Below, piece after piece: positions 41,344 to 49,718 of a stretch of 64,000 bases of DNA (position 1 is its first letter; every line of letters starts with the position of its first letter). Both the position numbers and the translations under genes were made by a program. The DNA comes from Escherichia boydii (GTDB taxonomy: Bacteria > Pseudomonadota > Gammaproteobacteria > Enterobacterales > Enterobacteriaceae): the NCBI GenBank assembly GCA_041890495.1, contig CP169086.1:1054001-1118000 (forward strand), read 5' to 3'. Below the pieces are notes generated by a model that was not told the DNA's origin, ran no database searches, and worked only from the letters and a program-made list of their open reading frames with translations.

Positions 41344-41937
41344 ATGAACAAAAAATACACGTTGATTTACGCGGATCCTCCCTGGGAATACCGGGATAAA
41401 AGTAAATCGGGGAAACGCGGCGCCGGGTTTAAATATCCGACGATGAAAGTTCAGGACATATGCCGTTTACCTGTCTGGGAACTGGCCGATGAAAACAGCC
41501 TGCTGGCTATGTGGTGGGTTCCAACCCAGCCTCTGGAAGCGTTGAAAGTTGTCGAGGCGTGGGGCTTTAAGCTTGTGACCATGAAGGGTTTCACCTGGCA
41601 TAAAACCTGTCTTCTCCAACCAGAAAAATCGGCGATGGGTATGGGGCATCTGACCCGAGCCAATTCTGAGGATGTGCTGTTTGCCGTGCGCGGCAGGAGA
41701 CCACCACGGCAGGATGCATCGATCATCCAGCACTTTAGCGCGCCCCGGCGCGAGAACTCACGCAAGCCGGATGAGGCTCGCGAAATGCTGGTGCAGCTGC
41801 TGGGCGATGTACCGCGCATTGAACTATTCGCCCGTAAATCATCCCACGGTTTCGACGTGTGGGGAAATCAGTGTGAGTCGCCAGCGGTGGCATTAAGCCC
41901 GGCGCGAGTCATTGATATTTATTCACCAGTAGATTGA
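41344..41937 (+). CDS. MT-A70 family adenine methyltransferase
   Basis: A 197-residue N6-adenine methylase of the MT-A70 family. The catalytic motif DPPW is in LIYADPPWEYRDKS; the SAM-binding part is at the C-terminus (RIELFARKSSHGFDVWGNQC). Such phage methylases modify phage DNA against restriction. Directly follows the helicase loader. Confidence 0.9.
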   Translation: MNKKYTLIYADPPWEYRDKSKSGKRGAGFKYPTMKVQDICRLPVWELADENSLLAMWWVPTQPLEALKVVEAWGFKLVTMKGFTWHKTCLLQPEKSAMGMGHLTRANSEDVLFAVRGRRPPRQDASIIQHFSAPRRENSRKPDEAREMLVQLLGDVPRIELFARKSSHGFDVWGNQCESPAVALSPARVIDIYSPVD

Positions 41938-41975
41938 TCCAATAACCGAAATAAAACCTATGAGAGGGCACAAGA

Positions 41976-42296
41976 ATGACAGACAGACAGGCGCTACGCG
42001 CCACCATCGATAAAGCTAAACGCTTTAATTATCAGAAAGTAGTGATGCGCATAACCCTTGCCGAAGAGCTGCTGAACGAGCTGGAAACGCTATCAAAATC
42101 AGAGTGGAAGCTTGCTGGCGAGTTGACCGAGGCACAGATGAAGATTGCCGGGCTGGAGAAGGTACATGAGTTGTTTCTACGTGCAAAGGCACTGATGTAC
42201 CAATCAGGCGGTACACCAATCGAAAATTCGCTAAATCCGATTGATGCATGGCTCTATGACGCAGAACGCGCAGCCGCAGCCGGTAAAGGAGAGTGA
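41976..42296 (+). CDS. Hypothetical phage protein, 106 aa (Ea22-like region)
   Basis: Predominantly helical with a central coiled coil (LAEELLNELETLSKSEWKLA) and the phrase NPIDAWLYDAERAAAAG typical of ead/Ea22-region proteins. AGAGGG precedes the ATG. It starts a run of four overlapping small genes. Function unknown. Confidence 0.7.
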   Translation: MTDRQALRATIDKAKRFNYQKVVMRITLAEELLNELETLSKSEWKLAGELTEAQMKIAGLEKVHELFLRAKALMYQSGGTPIENSLNPIDAWLYDAERAAAAGKGE

Positions 42297-42298
42297 AC

Positions 42299-42538
42299 GT
42301 GAAAAGAGAAAATCGTTATTTCGTTCTCAAAGTTTCAGATATTGAGTCCGCATGCGAAGCAGGCCTTATTCCTCATGGGGCGCTGGATGTTTTGGAGCAT
42401 GTCGCTCTCGCGGTAAAAGACATTCGCCAGCAGCGCGGTAAAGACGAGCTTTCATGCGTCGTTGTTGAAAGCGACTGGCCTGAGCACGAAGTTGTGTGGG
42501 GCATGATCGAAGCTCGCGTGGAGGGAATGAAATCATGA
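42299..42538 (+). CDS. Hypothetical phage protein, 79 aa
   Basis: Starts at GTG 42299, seven bases after GGAG; a GTG at 42293 is too close to that site. Mixed alpha/beta protein (starting MKRENRYFVLKVSDIESACE). Overlaps the next gene's ATG. No family recognised. Confidence 0.65.
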   Translation: MKRENRYFVLKVSDIESACEAGLIPHGALDVLEHVALAVKDIRQQRGKDELSCVVVESDWPEHEVVWGMIEARVEGMKS

Positions 42539-42867
42539 GCACCATTACCAGAGAACAGGCGGAAGACCTTCGCAACGCATTTCAATGCTGGCAGCAGGAC
42601 TATGACGCGGTCGCAGACAAAGAGCAGTACGACATGTTTGGTCTTGGTGTTGTGGCGATGGATGTTCTGCTGGAATCGCAGAACGCCATCCCTTCATCTG
42701 AACTGAAAATGGCTGAACTCATCAACAAGTTCTATGAACGTTACCCCATCGGTGGGTTCAAGACTGATGGTGAACGCGCGGAAGCGCTGGGCTATTTCAT
42801 GGCTGGCGCTGAGTTGCAGTGCTTCGGTGAGTTCGTTAAATATGAGGATTTATGCGGTGATGAATAA
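42535..42867 (+). CDS. Hypothetical phage protein, 110 aa
   Basis: ATG overlaps the upstream stop (ATGA). Acidic helical protein beginning MSTITREQAEDLRNAFQ; an Ea22-like N-terminal pattern. Function unknown. Confidence 0.65.
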   Translation: MSTITREQAEDLRNAFQCWQQDYDAVADKEQYDMFGLGVVAMDVLLESQNAIPSSELKMAELINKFYERYPIGGFKTDGERAEALGYFMAGAELQCFGEFVKYEDLCGDE

Positions 42868-43237
42868 CAAACCAACAGAACTACGATACGGAAATAACGT
42901 TCAAAGCCTCCTGAGCGAACTGGCGTCTTACGATGCAGCTGATATCGATGGCGATGAATTTGACGTTTACGGCGAAGATAGCGACGGCAGAGAGGGTTGC
43001 GCCACTATCAGCATAACAGAGCTTGCGGCAGACGCTGCAAAGCTATTGGCCGCGTTGGGCGCTGATCCTGTTTACCAGTGTGAGTTTTGTCATCATGACG
43101 AAAATGGTGAACTTCAATGGCACTGGGAAGATGTGAATAAAAGTTTTTATGACCAATATGACTCGGAACGACGCGGAAAGCGCCGAGTTCTTTACACCGC
43201 CCCTCCAGTGCCCTACGCCGCCATGCTCGAAAGCTAA
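42860..43237 (+). CDS. Hypothetical phage protein, 125 aa
   Basis: Starts at ATG 42860 overlapping the upstream gene by 8 bases; ATG 42842 is an alternative. The middle has an acidic stretch (ADIDGDEFDVYGEDSDGREG), then ITELAADAAKLLAALGADPV and a CEFCHHDENGE segment that could bind zinc. Resembles Ea22-type accessory proteins. Confidence 0.65.
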   Translation: MNNKPTELRYGNNVQSLLSELASYDAADIDGDEFDVYGEDSDGREGCATISITELAADAAKLLAALGADPVYQCEFCHHDENGELQWHWEDVNKSFYDQYDSERRGKRRVLYTAPPVPYAAMLES

Positions 43238-43424
43238 AGCAAGCCCCCGATTTTTGTTAGGGGGCACAATAAAATTTCGTAGAAATGTCGGAAAAACTCT
43301 GTGAGCGGAACGCCTGATATTACTGGCTTTCGGAACTGAAGCTAAGGAAAACCCAGCATAAACAATACACTAGAGTTTGCATAAAGTGCTTTTAAAACGT
43401 TGATCATTTTTTCTTATGGGTATA

Positions 43425-43440
43425 CTGTTTAAATGTACAG
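43425..43440. promoter_or_regulatory. LexA-binding (SOS) box upstream of the dinI-like gene
   Basis: CTGTTTAAATGTACAG fits the CTG-N10-CAG LexA box with flanking TA on both sides. It lies 18 bases upstream of the dinI-like start, so the gene is probably induced by DNA damage. Confidence 0.8.
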
Positions 43441-43458
43441 TATATGCAGGAGGGAATC

Positions 43459-43692
43459 ATGAAGATAGAAATCACCATCGATCGTACGAAGAAACTTCCT
43501 GATGGCGCGGTTCCGGCGCTGGAGAAAGAGCTGCTCCGTCGAATTACCCAAAAATATTCTGATTGTAAACTGACTATCCGCCGCTCTGCCTCTGACGGCC
43601 TGAGCATTCTCGGAGGAGAGAAGGGAGACAAGCAGGTAATCGAAGAGATCCTGCAGGAAACCTGGGAAAGTGCGGACGACTGGTTTTATTAA
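43459..43692 (+). CDS. DinI-like SOS protein
   Basis: A 77-residue DinI-family protein (MKIEITIDRTKKLPDG, then LRRITQKYSDCKLTIRRSA and the acidic C-terminal helix EEILQETWESADDWF). DinI modulates RecA filament stability and co-protease activity; phage members tune prophage induction. ATG chosen at 43459 after GGAGGGAATC. A LexA box precedes it. Confidence 0.92.
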   Translation: MKIEITIDRTKKLPDGAVPALEKELLRRITQKYSDCKLTIRRSASDGLSILGGEKGDKQVIEEILQETWESADDWFY

Positions 43693-43779
43693 GTATTCTG
43701 CCGTTGGTGTTGGCGGGTGCAGCTGCCAGCCGTTTAAAAGCACTGCCTTTTGCTAAAGGTAGGAAAGTAGGGGCATCTC

Positions 43780-43968
43780 ATGCAAATTCCAGATGATTTA
43801 ATCCCCGGGTTACCAACAGTTACTGGCCCGGTTCTTATTTATTTCTTTAAGGGCAGGCCAGAGCGCGGATATGCTTTACGCAAGGGAGAGTTCGTCACAT
43901 CAATACCGGCGCTGAATGAAGCGCTCAAAAAAGCGGGCTTTCCCGCTTTAGAAGCCGAAAGGGTTTAG
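43780..43968 (+). CDS. Hypothetical phage protein, 62 aa
   Basis: Preceded by AGGGGC. Small alpha/beta protein (MQIPDDLIPGLPTVTGPVLI) with no recognised family. Confidence 0.65.
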   Translation: MQIPDDLIPGLPTVTGPVLIYFFKGRPERGYALRKGEFVTSIPALNEALKKAGFPALEAERV

Positions 43969-44028
43969 CTATACTCTACTCAGGCCTGAACAGCCTGCTG
44001 AGCAACACTGTGCCACGGAGAAAAACCG

Positions 44029-44622
44029 ATGGCGCAGCTCCAACTGATTAAAACCTCAAAAAATACACTGACCCCGGCGACGCCCGAGGCCAGTGATTTT
44101 TTGCAGCGTGTCAAAATAGGCGTGTGGCTTAACTGCAATGTTACGCAGGCGCGCAATTATCTTTTCCATAAGCGATTTTTTGCCCTGCTCAATATGGGGT
44201 TCGAATACTGGACCCCAGCAGGGGGAACGATCACCCCTTCGGAAAAACAATACCTTCACCTTTACATCCGGTATCTGATTTCCATCGTCGGTAACGAAGA
44301 AACCCTACTTGAAACCGAAGCCGCATTCACCGAACGCGCAGCACTTCGCCGTGCAGATGGGCATGCAGTTGTAAAGTCATTCGAAGCATTTCGGAAATGG
44401 GCAACGGTTGAAGCCGGATTTTACGACGAGTTTGTTTTGCCAGATAACACCCGTCGCCGTGAGGCGCGTTCGATCTCGTTCGCTAACATGAGCGAGGCAG
44501 AATTCCACGAAGTCTATAAAGCCGTTTTTAATGTCCTCTGGAATACCATTTTGTTCCGTAGCTTCGCAACGGAGCAGGAAGCCGAAAACGTAGCCATGCA
44601 GCTGCTGGAGTACGCAGCGTGA
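44029..44622 (+). CDS. DUF1367 family phage protein
   Basis: A 197-residue protein matching the DUF1367 pattern: MAQLQLIKTSKNTLTPATPE and NYLFHKRFFALLNMGFEYW. The family sits in the nin region of lambdoid phages; some relatives act in recombination. Overlaps the next gene by 4 bases. Confidence 0.85.
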   Translation: MAQLQLIKTSKNTLTPATPEASDFLQRVKIGVWLNCNVTQARNYLFHKRFFALLNMGFEYWTPAGGTITPSEKQYLHLYIRYLISIVGNEETLLETEAAFTERAALRRADGHAVVKSFEAFRKWATVEAGFYDEFVLPDNTRRREARSISFANMSEAEFHEVYKAVFNVLWNTILFRSFATEQEAENVAMQLLEYAA

Positions 44623-44813
44623 CTAAATGGCCTAACGAAGTAAGGCTGCTCTTTCTGGCAGCCGCCAGCACTGCAGTAATTGACCACCAGCACGCCGAAA
44701 AACTCAGGGCGCACATCAATCTGCTGTGGCTTTCCGATACCCCGGAAGAAACCATTATTCATGAAATTTCTATCCTTGCCGAAGCTATGGAGGGCGAACA
44801 ATGCGCGGATTAA
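44619..44813 (+). CDS. Hypothetical phage protein, 64 aa
   Basis: GTG start 8 bases after GGAG, overlapping the DUF1367 stop. Helical (NEVRLLFLAAASTAVIDHQH). Overlaps the methylase start by 13 bases. Function unknown. Confidence 0.65.
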   Translation: MTKWPNEVRLLFLAAASTAVIDHQHAEKLRAHINLLWLSDTPEETIIHEISILAEAMEGEQCAD

Positions 44814-46786
44814 TTGTTGATAATTTTGCGGGCGGCGGCGGTGCATCCACCGGGATCGAGCAGGCCACAGGCCGTGCTGTGGACATTGCTATAAACCACG
44901 ACCCACACGCTATAGCGATGCACACACGAAATCACCCGCGCACACTGCATTATTGTGAGTCGGTATTTGATATTGATCCGGTTGCGGCCACCGCTGGCAG
45001 ACCAGTAGATTTGGCCTGGTATAGCCCGGATTGCCGCCATTTCTCAAAGGCTAAGGGGGCTAAACCCGTTAAGAAAGAAATTCGCGGGTTGGCGTGGATA
45101 GTGCTCAGATGGGCGCTACAGACCCGTCCGCGCGTGATGATGCTGGAAAACGTAGAGGAGTTTAAAACGTGGGGCCCGCTTCTGAGCTGCGAAACCCGGC
45201 CAGACCCAGAACGTGCCGGAGAAACTTTTAAAGCTTTCTGCGCAATGCTCTCCTGGGGAATTGCTGCGGATCACCCGGCATTTGCTGAAGCCTGCGAGTT
45301 CCTTGAAATTTCCCCGGAAAGTAAAAACGGGAAAAGGCTGCTGTCTGGCCTCGGGTATACCATTGATTATCGAGAGCTGCGCGCCTGTGATTACGGCGCT
45401 CCTACTATACGCAAAAGATTTTTCATGGTGATGCGCTGTGACGGCAGGCCGATCATCTGGCCGTCAGCAACACACGGGGATCCTAAAACTGAGGCTGTAA
45501 AATCCGGCCTGCTGCAGGCCTGGAAAACAGCAGCTGACTGCATCGACTGGTCATTGCCGGCAGCTTCTATCTTCGACCGTAAAAAGCCGCTGGCAGAGAA
45601 TACGCTTAAACGCGTAGCGCGCGGTATGCAGAAATTTGTAATCAATAACCCTGCACCGTTTATTGTGAAGTGCAACCACACCAGCAGCCGAGGAAATTAC
45701 GATTGTTTCCGTGGGCAGCCTTTGTCTGAACCTCTGCAGACGATAACCAAAAAGCACGGGTATGCAGTGGTGATCCCACATCTTACAAAGTTCCGTACAG
45801 GCGCGACCGGGCAGGCTGTAAATGAACCTGCGCCGACAGTGACTGCCGGGACATCAAAACGCCCGGGCGGTAATGGGCATGCACTCGGAATGGTTGAGGC
45901 GATGCTGACACCGTTCCTAGCCGGCAATGGTGGCAGCGAATACCAGGCGAAACCTCGCTCGATTGATAAACCCGCACACACGATCCTTAAACAGTCCCGC
46001 GCTTGTGTCATTGCTCCTGTAATCGTTAGGCAGTTTGGGAATAGCACAGCGAACCCGGTGGATCATCCATCCGCGACAATTACTGCAGGAAGGGGAGGTA
46101 AGAGCCAGCTGGCAGCCGCCACGTTAATTCAGGTCGGTTATGGTGAACGGGCAGGGCAATCGCCGCGTGTGCCTGGTATCGAAAAACCTCTCGGCACTGT
46201 CGTTGCTGGTGGCGGAAAACATGCTCTGGTGGCGGCGCACATGGTTAAACACTTCGGCGGGAATTACTCCGGGGCGGGTGTGGCAATGGACGAGCCAGCC
46301 CACACGGTAACGACAACCGATCATCACGCTCTGGTTACATCACATCTCGTAAAATTCCGGGGAACCTGTAAAGACGGGCAGCCAACAGATCAGCCTGTGC
46401 CGACAGTAACAGCAGGAGGCCTGCACATTGGTGAGGTTCAGTCATTAATGCTGCCCGGCGAATACGCAACTGAGCATCCGAATGCTGAAAAAGTACGTGA
46501 TTTCTTACAGCGGTATTGTGGAGACGACTGGTGCGAATTTGTTGAAATTGACGGCTGCACTTATCAGATCGTTGATATCCGCATGCGTATGCTGCAGCCG
46601 CATGAGCTGTATAAGGCACAGGGCTTCCCTGACTGGTATGTGATTGACCAGGACGCGAACGGCAAACGTTATGCGAAGGATAAACAGGTCGCGCGCTGTG
46701 GCAACGCTGTGCCACCGCCGTTTGCTGAGGTACTCGTTAGGGCGAACCTTCCTGAGCTTTGCATAGCGCGGGAGGTAGCAGCTTGA
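44801..46786 (+). CDS. C5-cytosine DNA methyltransferase (large phage type)
   Basis: A 661-residue cytosine methylase. Motif I is DNFAGGGGAS near the N-terminus, the catalytic motif IV reads SPDCRHFSKAKG with Cys78 (the usual PPC proline replaced by Asp), and motif VI is LENVEEF near 115. The target-recognition region (about 305-540) has at least six degenerate repeats around P-x-x-T-[VI]-[TV]. The C-terminal part has the NAVPP-like motif (CGNAVPPPFAEVL). Likely protects the phage from host restriction. Confidence 0.9.
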   Translation: MRGLIVDNFAGGGGASTGIEQATGRAVDIAINHDPHAIAMHTRNHPRTLHYCESVFDIDPVAATAGRPVDLAWYSPDCRHFSKAKGAKPVKKEIRGLAWIVLRWALQTRPRVMMLENVEEFKTWGPLLSCETRPDPERAGETFKAFCAMLSWGIAADHPAFAEACEFLEISPESKNGKRLLSGLGYTIDYRELRACDYGAPTIRKRFFMVMRCDGRPIIWPSATHGDPKTEAVKSGLLQAWKTAADCIDWSLPAASIFDRKKPLAENTLKRVARGMQKFVINNPAPFIVKCNHTSSRGNYDCFRGQPLSEPLQTITKKHGYAVVIPHLTKFRTGATGQAVNEPAPTVTAGTSKRPGGNGHALGMVEAMLTPFLAGNGGSEYQAKPRSIDKPAHTILKQSRACVIAPVIVRQFGNSTANPVDHPSATITAGRGGKSQLAAATLIQVGYGERAGQSPRVPGIEKPLGTVVAGGGKHALVAAHMVKHFGGNYSGAGVAMDEPAHTVTTTDHHALVTSHLVKFRGTCKDGQPTDQPVPTVTAGGLHIGEVQSLMLPGEYATEHPNAEKVRDFLQRYCGDDWCEFVEIDGCTYQIVDIRMRMLQPHELYKAQGFPDWYVIDQDANGKRYAKDKQVARCGNAVPPPFAEVLVRANLPELCIAREVAA

Positions 46787-47076
46787 AAAAAACCGATCTC
46801 CGTAAACAGGCGCGCGGGCGTGAATGTACAGTCCGGATCCCTGGCATATGTAATTTCAATCCTGAAACGAGTGTCCTGGCGCATTACCGCCTGGCCGGTA
46901 CGTGCGGTACCGGCTGCAAACCGGACGACCTGCAGGGCGCAATCTCCTGCAACTGCTGTCACGACGCAATTGATGGGCGCGCAAAAACTGACTTTTCCCA
47001 CGATGAACTGAAACTGATGCATGCCGAAGGCGTTATGAGAACCCTGGCAATCTGGCGTAAAGAGGGCTTTATCTGA
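46783..47076 (+). CDS. YbcO-like nuclease (DUF1364)
   Basis: A 97-residue putative nuclease starting at TTG 46783, overlapping the methylase stop. The segment DLRKQARGRECTVRIPGICN and then PETSVLAHYRLAGTCGTGCK with four cysteines matches YbcO of the DLP12 prophage, a zinc-binding beta-beta-alpha metal-finger nuclease. It sits in the nin-like region just before the antiterminator. Confidence 0.88.
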   Translation: MKKTDLRKQARGRECTVRIPGICNFNPETSVLAHYRLAGTCGTGCKPDDLQGAISCNCCHDAIDGRAKTDFSHDELKLMHAEGVMRTLAIWRKEGFI

Positions 47077-47762
47077 TGGATCTGCAATTACTCGAGTACG
47101 CACGGATCGAGCTTACCCGCGCGCTGATAGATAACTCTGGCAAAACCAAAGGTCAGCTGCAAGCATTCTGTGAACATCCCCCAGCAGATAAAGAACGCAA
47201 TCCACGCAAACCAATTCATGCTGTAGAACTGGATGACGGCCGGGGCGGCGTCCGGTGTGTAAAAGCTGAAAATAGCGCCGTCTATGTGCTGGAAACCCGA
47301 AGCCGCCGCAGGCCGCTGCCGCCAATAAACGATAATGAATTTTCTGCAGCACCGTGGCGCCGCGCAGTTAACATGCTTCCGGAGCATGAACAGGCATGGC
47401 TTCGTTATTGTTATGGGTTTGATCTGAACTTTAAATACCAGACACTGATATGTGAAGCTATCTGGAATGGTCACCAGCACACGTTGCCGCTTGGCCTGCT
47501 TAAGAAAACGAAAAAGCGCATTATTTCTCTCGTCTGGCTGGCTGTGCAGGAAGTGGCGGCGCAGCAGATGAACGACACATACAAGCAATATGCAGGCGCG
47601 CTGCTCGCTACTCGCCTGGGCGTATCACGCTCAACATGGTGCGAGGTTTATGCACCTCACTGGAAGATGCTGAAAGGCGCGGTGGCATCACTCGACGTTG
47701 ACTCATTAGGCAACGTTTTAGCCAGGATGCCTGAACCAAATTTTGAGGAAGATATAGGATGA
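47076..47762 (+). CDS. Late antiterminator Q-like (DUF1133)
   Basis: A 228-residue protein of the DUF1133 type, which replaces lambda Q in many enteric phages. Basic, with a helix-turn-helix-like C-terminus (LLATRLGVSRSTWCEVYAPH). A promoter-like sequence and strong terminator follow within 90 bases, fitting Q-dependent control of the lysis and structural genes. Overlaps ybcO by one base. Confidence 0.8.
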   Translation: MDLQLLEYARIELTRALIDNSGKTKGQLQAFCEHPPADKERNPRKPIHAVELDDGRGGVRCVKAENSAVYVLETRSRRRPLPPINDNEFSAAPWRRAVNMLPEHEQAWLRYCYGFDLNFKYQTLICEAIWNGHQHTLPLGLLKKTKKRIISLVWLAVQEVAAQQMNDTYKQYAGALLATRLGVSRSTWCEVYAPHWKMLKGAVASLDVDSLGNVLARMPEPNFEEDIG

Positions 47763-47765
47763 CTA

Positions 47766-47794
47766 TTGCAAAACCGAACAAAATAGCCGATATT
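47766..47794 (+). promoter_or_regulatory. Candidate late promoter (pR'-like)
   Basis: TTGCAA, a 17-base spacer, and GATATT, directly after the antiterminator gene and about 35 bases before an intrinsic terminator. This is the standard place for the late promoter that Q modifies. Confidence 0.45.
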
Positions 47795-47827
47795 TAAGGC
47801 TAATTTGGTATGTTGCCAAAATTGTAC

Positions 47828-47852
47828 AAACCCGCTTAATTGCGGGTTTTTT
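47828..47852 (+). terminator. tR'-like terminator downstream of the late promoter
   Basis: An 8-bp stem (AAACCCGC / GCGGGTTT) with a 6-base loop and a run of T. In lambdoid phages Q allows polymerase to read through this terminator into late genes. Confidence 0.8.
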
Positions 47853-47921
47853 GTTTTCGATCGTGTTTCTCGTTAATTTCTGAATGTAATATCACCAAAA
47901 TTATTTAACACAGGTGAACTC

Positions 47922-48125
47922 ATGAAAGAAAGTGAAGCAGATGCGCTCTACAATGAGATGTGTCGGATCGTAGGGGATGCAGTTTTTATTCTCTGTGATA
48001 CTGACATAGAAACGAAGAAGTACAATATTGCGAATGCGCTCAGAACAGCTTTATCTGGTGATCACGGTCACACTGAATACATGCGTAAAGCGATGGAAGC
48101 CGCAATCACTGTTCTGGAGCGGTAA
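47922..48125 (+). CDS. Hypothetical phage protein, 67 aa
   Basis: ATG preceded by AGGTGAACTC. Acidic helical protein (MKESEADALYNEMCRIVGDA). Located between the late terminator and the tRNA genes. Function unknown. Confidence 0.6.
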   Translation: MKESEADALYNEMCRIVGDAVFILCDTDIETKKYNIANALRTALSGDHGHTEYMRKAMEAAITVLER

Positions 48126-48266
48126 ACATCATCAAAACTTTCAAGCCCTGGTATATGCCGGGGCTTTGTATCCTACCGGATCAGATTTCAGCCGCTGGTG
48201 GATACTCACCGACGACAATTGCCGGGGATTGCATGGTTAGTTTCACTTATGTATCATCTCGCTCCC

Positions 48267-48342
<76 letters not shown>

Positions 48343-48345
48343 TTT

Positions 48346-48420
<75 letters not shown>

Positions 48421-48616
48421 GTTTAAGCTTTTCGGTCTGCGATGATGGGGTCCCCGGAGCGACTGAAAAGCAACCCCGTTTTGAATGGGCGCTGCTTTTT
48501 GCAAAATTGCTGTGTGAAAATACTGACCTTTGGGTTCAGCGCTCATCCAAAAGCATCTCGTTAAATTCCAGTTAACCTCGGGTGGTTTGTTGGATGAGAT
48601 GCCTCTCTATTCAAGA

Positions 48617-48750
48617 AACCTCACTTCGGTGGGGTTTTGTTTTTTAAAGGCCTCGGCATTCGCCGGGGTTTTCTCATATTAAGGCCGCTGACAGGTCAAT
48701 TTAGTACAACGCTTTCCCCGTTTCCGCTCCTGGAATTTCGGGGATTTTTT
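48617..48750 (+). terminator. Three tandem terminator-like hairpins before the lysis cassette
   Basis: Within the 363-base gap between the tRNA-Gly and holin genes (no gene seen there) lie three hairpins. 48617-48636 has an 8-bp stem with TTCG loop followed by TTTTGTTTTTT; 48651-48668 has a 7-bp stem followed by TTTTC; 48716-48743 has CCCCG / CGGGG with an inner TTCC / GGAA stem followed by TTTTTT. They would stop leaky late transcription in the absence of the antiterminator. Confidence 0.7.
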
Positions 48751-48783
48751 ATTCTCACACGGCGCCCCATTCTGGAGGTGGCT

Positions 48784-49110
48784 ATGGAAAAACACGGAAT
48801 AATTGAGCAAACAATGAAATGGTTGGCTGTATACCTGCCGTCGGTTTATGCCGGACTGACGGCTTTGGGGATTTCGGCATTAATGGATATAAGGGCTGGA
48901 AAGCCCAAAATCTATACAGCTACCGGGGCACTGGTTTGCGGAATTGCAGCATTAGCAGTATCCGCAATTCTGGAATATTTGGGCCTTCCTGCAAATTCAG
49001 GCGCATTTGTTGGCGGCATGATTGGTTTTATTGGCGCTGACCGACTGCGTGATATTGCCGTGGCGTTGTTTACAAAACGAACCGGCATCAATACAGAGAA
49101 AAGCGAATGA
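48784..49110 (+). CDS. Phage holin
   Basis: A 108-residue membrane protein with about three helices (AVYLPSVYAGLTALGISALM; IYTATGALVCGIAALAVSAI; GAFVGGMIGFIGADRLRDIA) and a charged tail, the pattern of lambda-superfamily holins. Starts after GGAGGTGGCT. Its stop overlaps the endolysin start, and the lysis cassette order is normal. Confidence 0.88.
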   Translation: MEKHGIIEQTMKWLAVYLPSVYAGLTALGISALMDIRAGKPKIYTATGALVCGIAALAVSAILEYLGLPANSGAFVGGMIGFIGADRLRDIAVALFTKRTGINTEKSE

Positions 49111-49718
49111 ATAAATCTCAACTCCAACAGGCGGCTGGTATAAGCGCCGATCTCGCTGCGCGCTGGTATCAGCCGCTAACTGCAGCCATGAAAGAATTTG
49201 GCATTGAGTCCAAAGACGATCAGGCAATGTTTATTGCCCAGGTAGGGCATGAATCTGGTGGTTTCTCTCGCATTGTGGAGAACCTGAATTATTCGGCCGA
49301 TGGTTTACTGGCTACTTTCGGGAAATACTTCACAGCAGACACTGCGCAACAATATGGCCGCACTGCAGATCATCCGGCAGACCAAAAATCCATTGCAAAT
49401 ATCGTGTACGCAAATCGCATGGGTAACGTTGAGCAGAACGATGGATGGAATTATCGCGGCCGTGGCCTGATTCAGATTACCGGTCACGACAATTACCGGG
49501 ATTGCGGTACCGGCCTCGGCACTGATTTGCTGCTGGTCCCTCAGCTACTGGAGCAGGACGATTATGCAGCCCGCTCTGCTGCGTGGTTTTATGCTGCAAA
49601 AGGGTGTCTGAAGCACTCCGGGGATCTTAAAGCCGTTACGAAAATTATTAACGGCGGCACTAATGGCCTCGATGATCGACAGGCGCGCTATGACAAGGCG
49701 AAATCGGTACTTGTATGA
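49107..49718 (+). CDS. Endolysin, glycoside hydrolase family 19
   Basis: A 203-residue chitinase-like lysozyme that cuts peptidoglycan glycan strands. Catalytic glutamates are visible: Glu49 in QVGHESGGF and Glu58 in RIVENLNYS. The substrate motif WNYRGRGLIQITGHDNYR is the GH19 signature. No signal peptide, so release depends on the holin. Confidence 0.93.
   Translation: MNKSQLQQAAGISADLAARWYQPLTAAMKEFGIESKDDQAMFIAQVGHESGGFSRIVENLNYSADGLLATFGKYFTADTAQQYGRTADHPADQKSIANIVYANRMGNVEQNDGWNYRGRGLIQITGHDNYRDCGTGLGTDLLLVPQLLEQDDYAARSAAWFYAAKGCLKHSGDLKAVTKIINGGTNGLDDRQARYDKAKSVLV

Noticed and set aside
43243..43265. GCCCCC...GGGGGC hairpin after the small early genes as a terminator
   Set aside because: No T-run follows on the plus strand and only a weak T-rich stretch on the minus strand, so it was not called.
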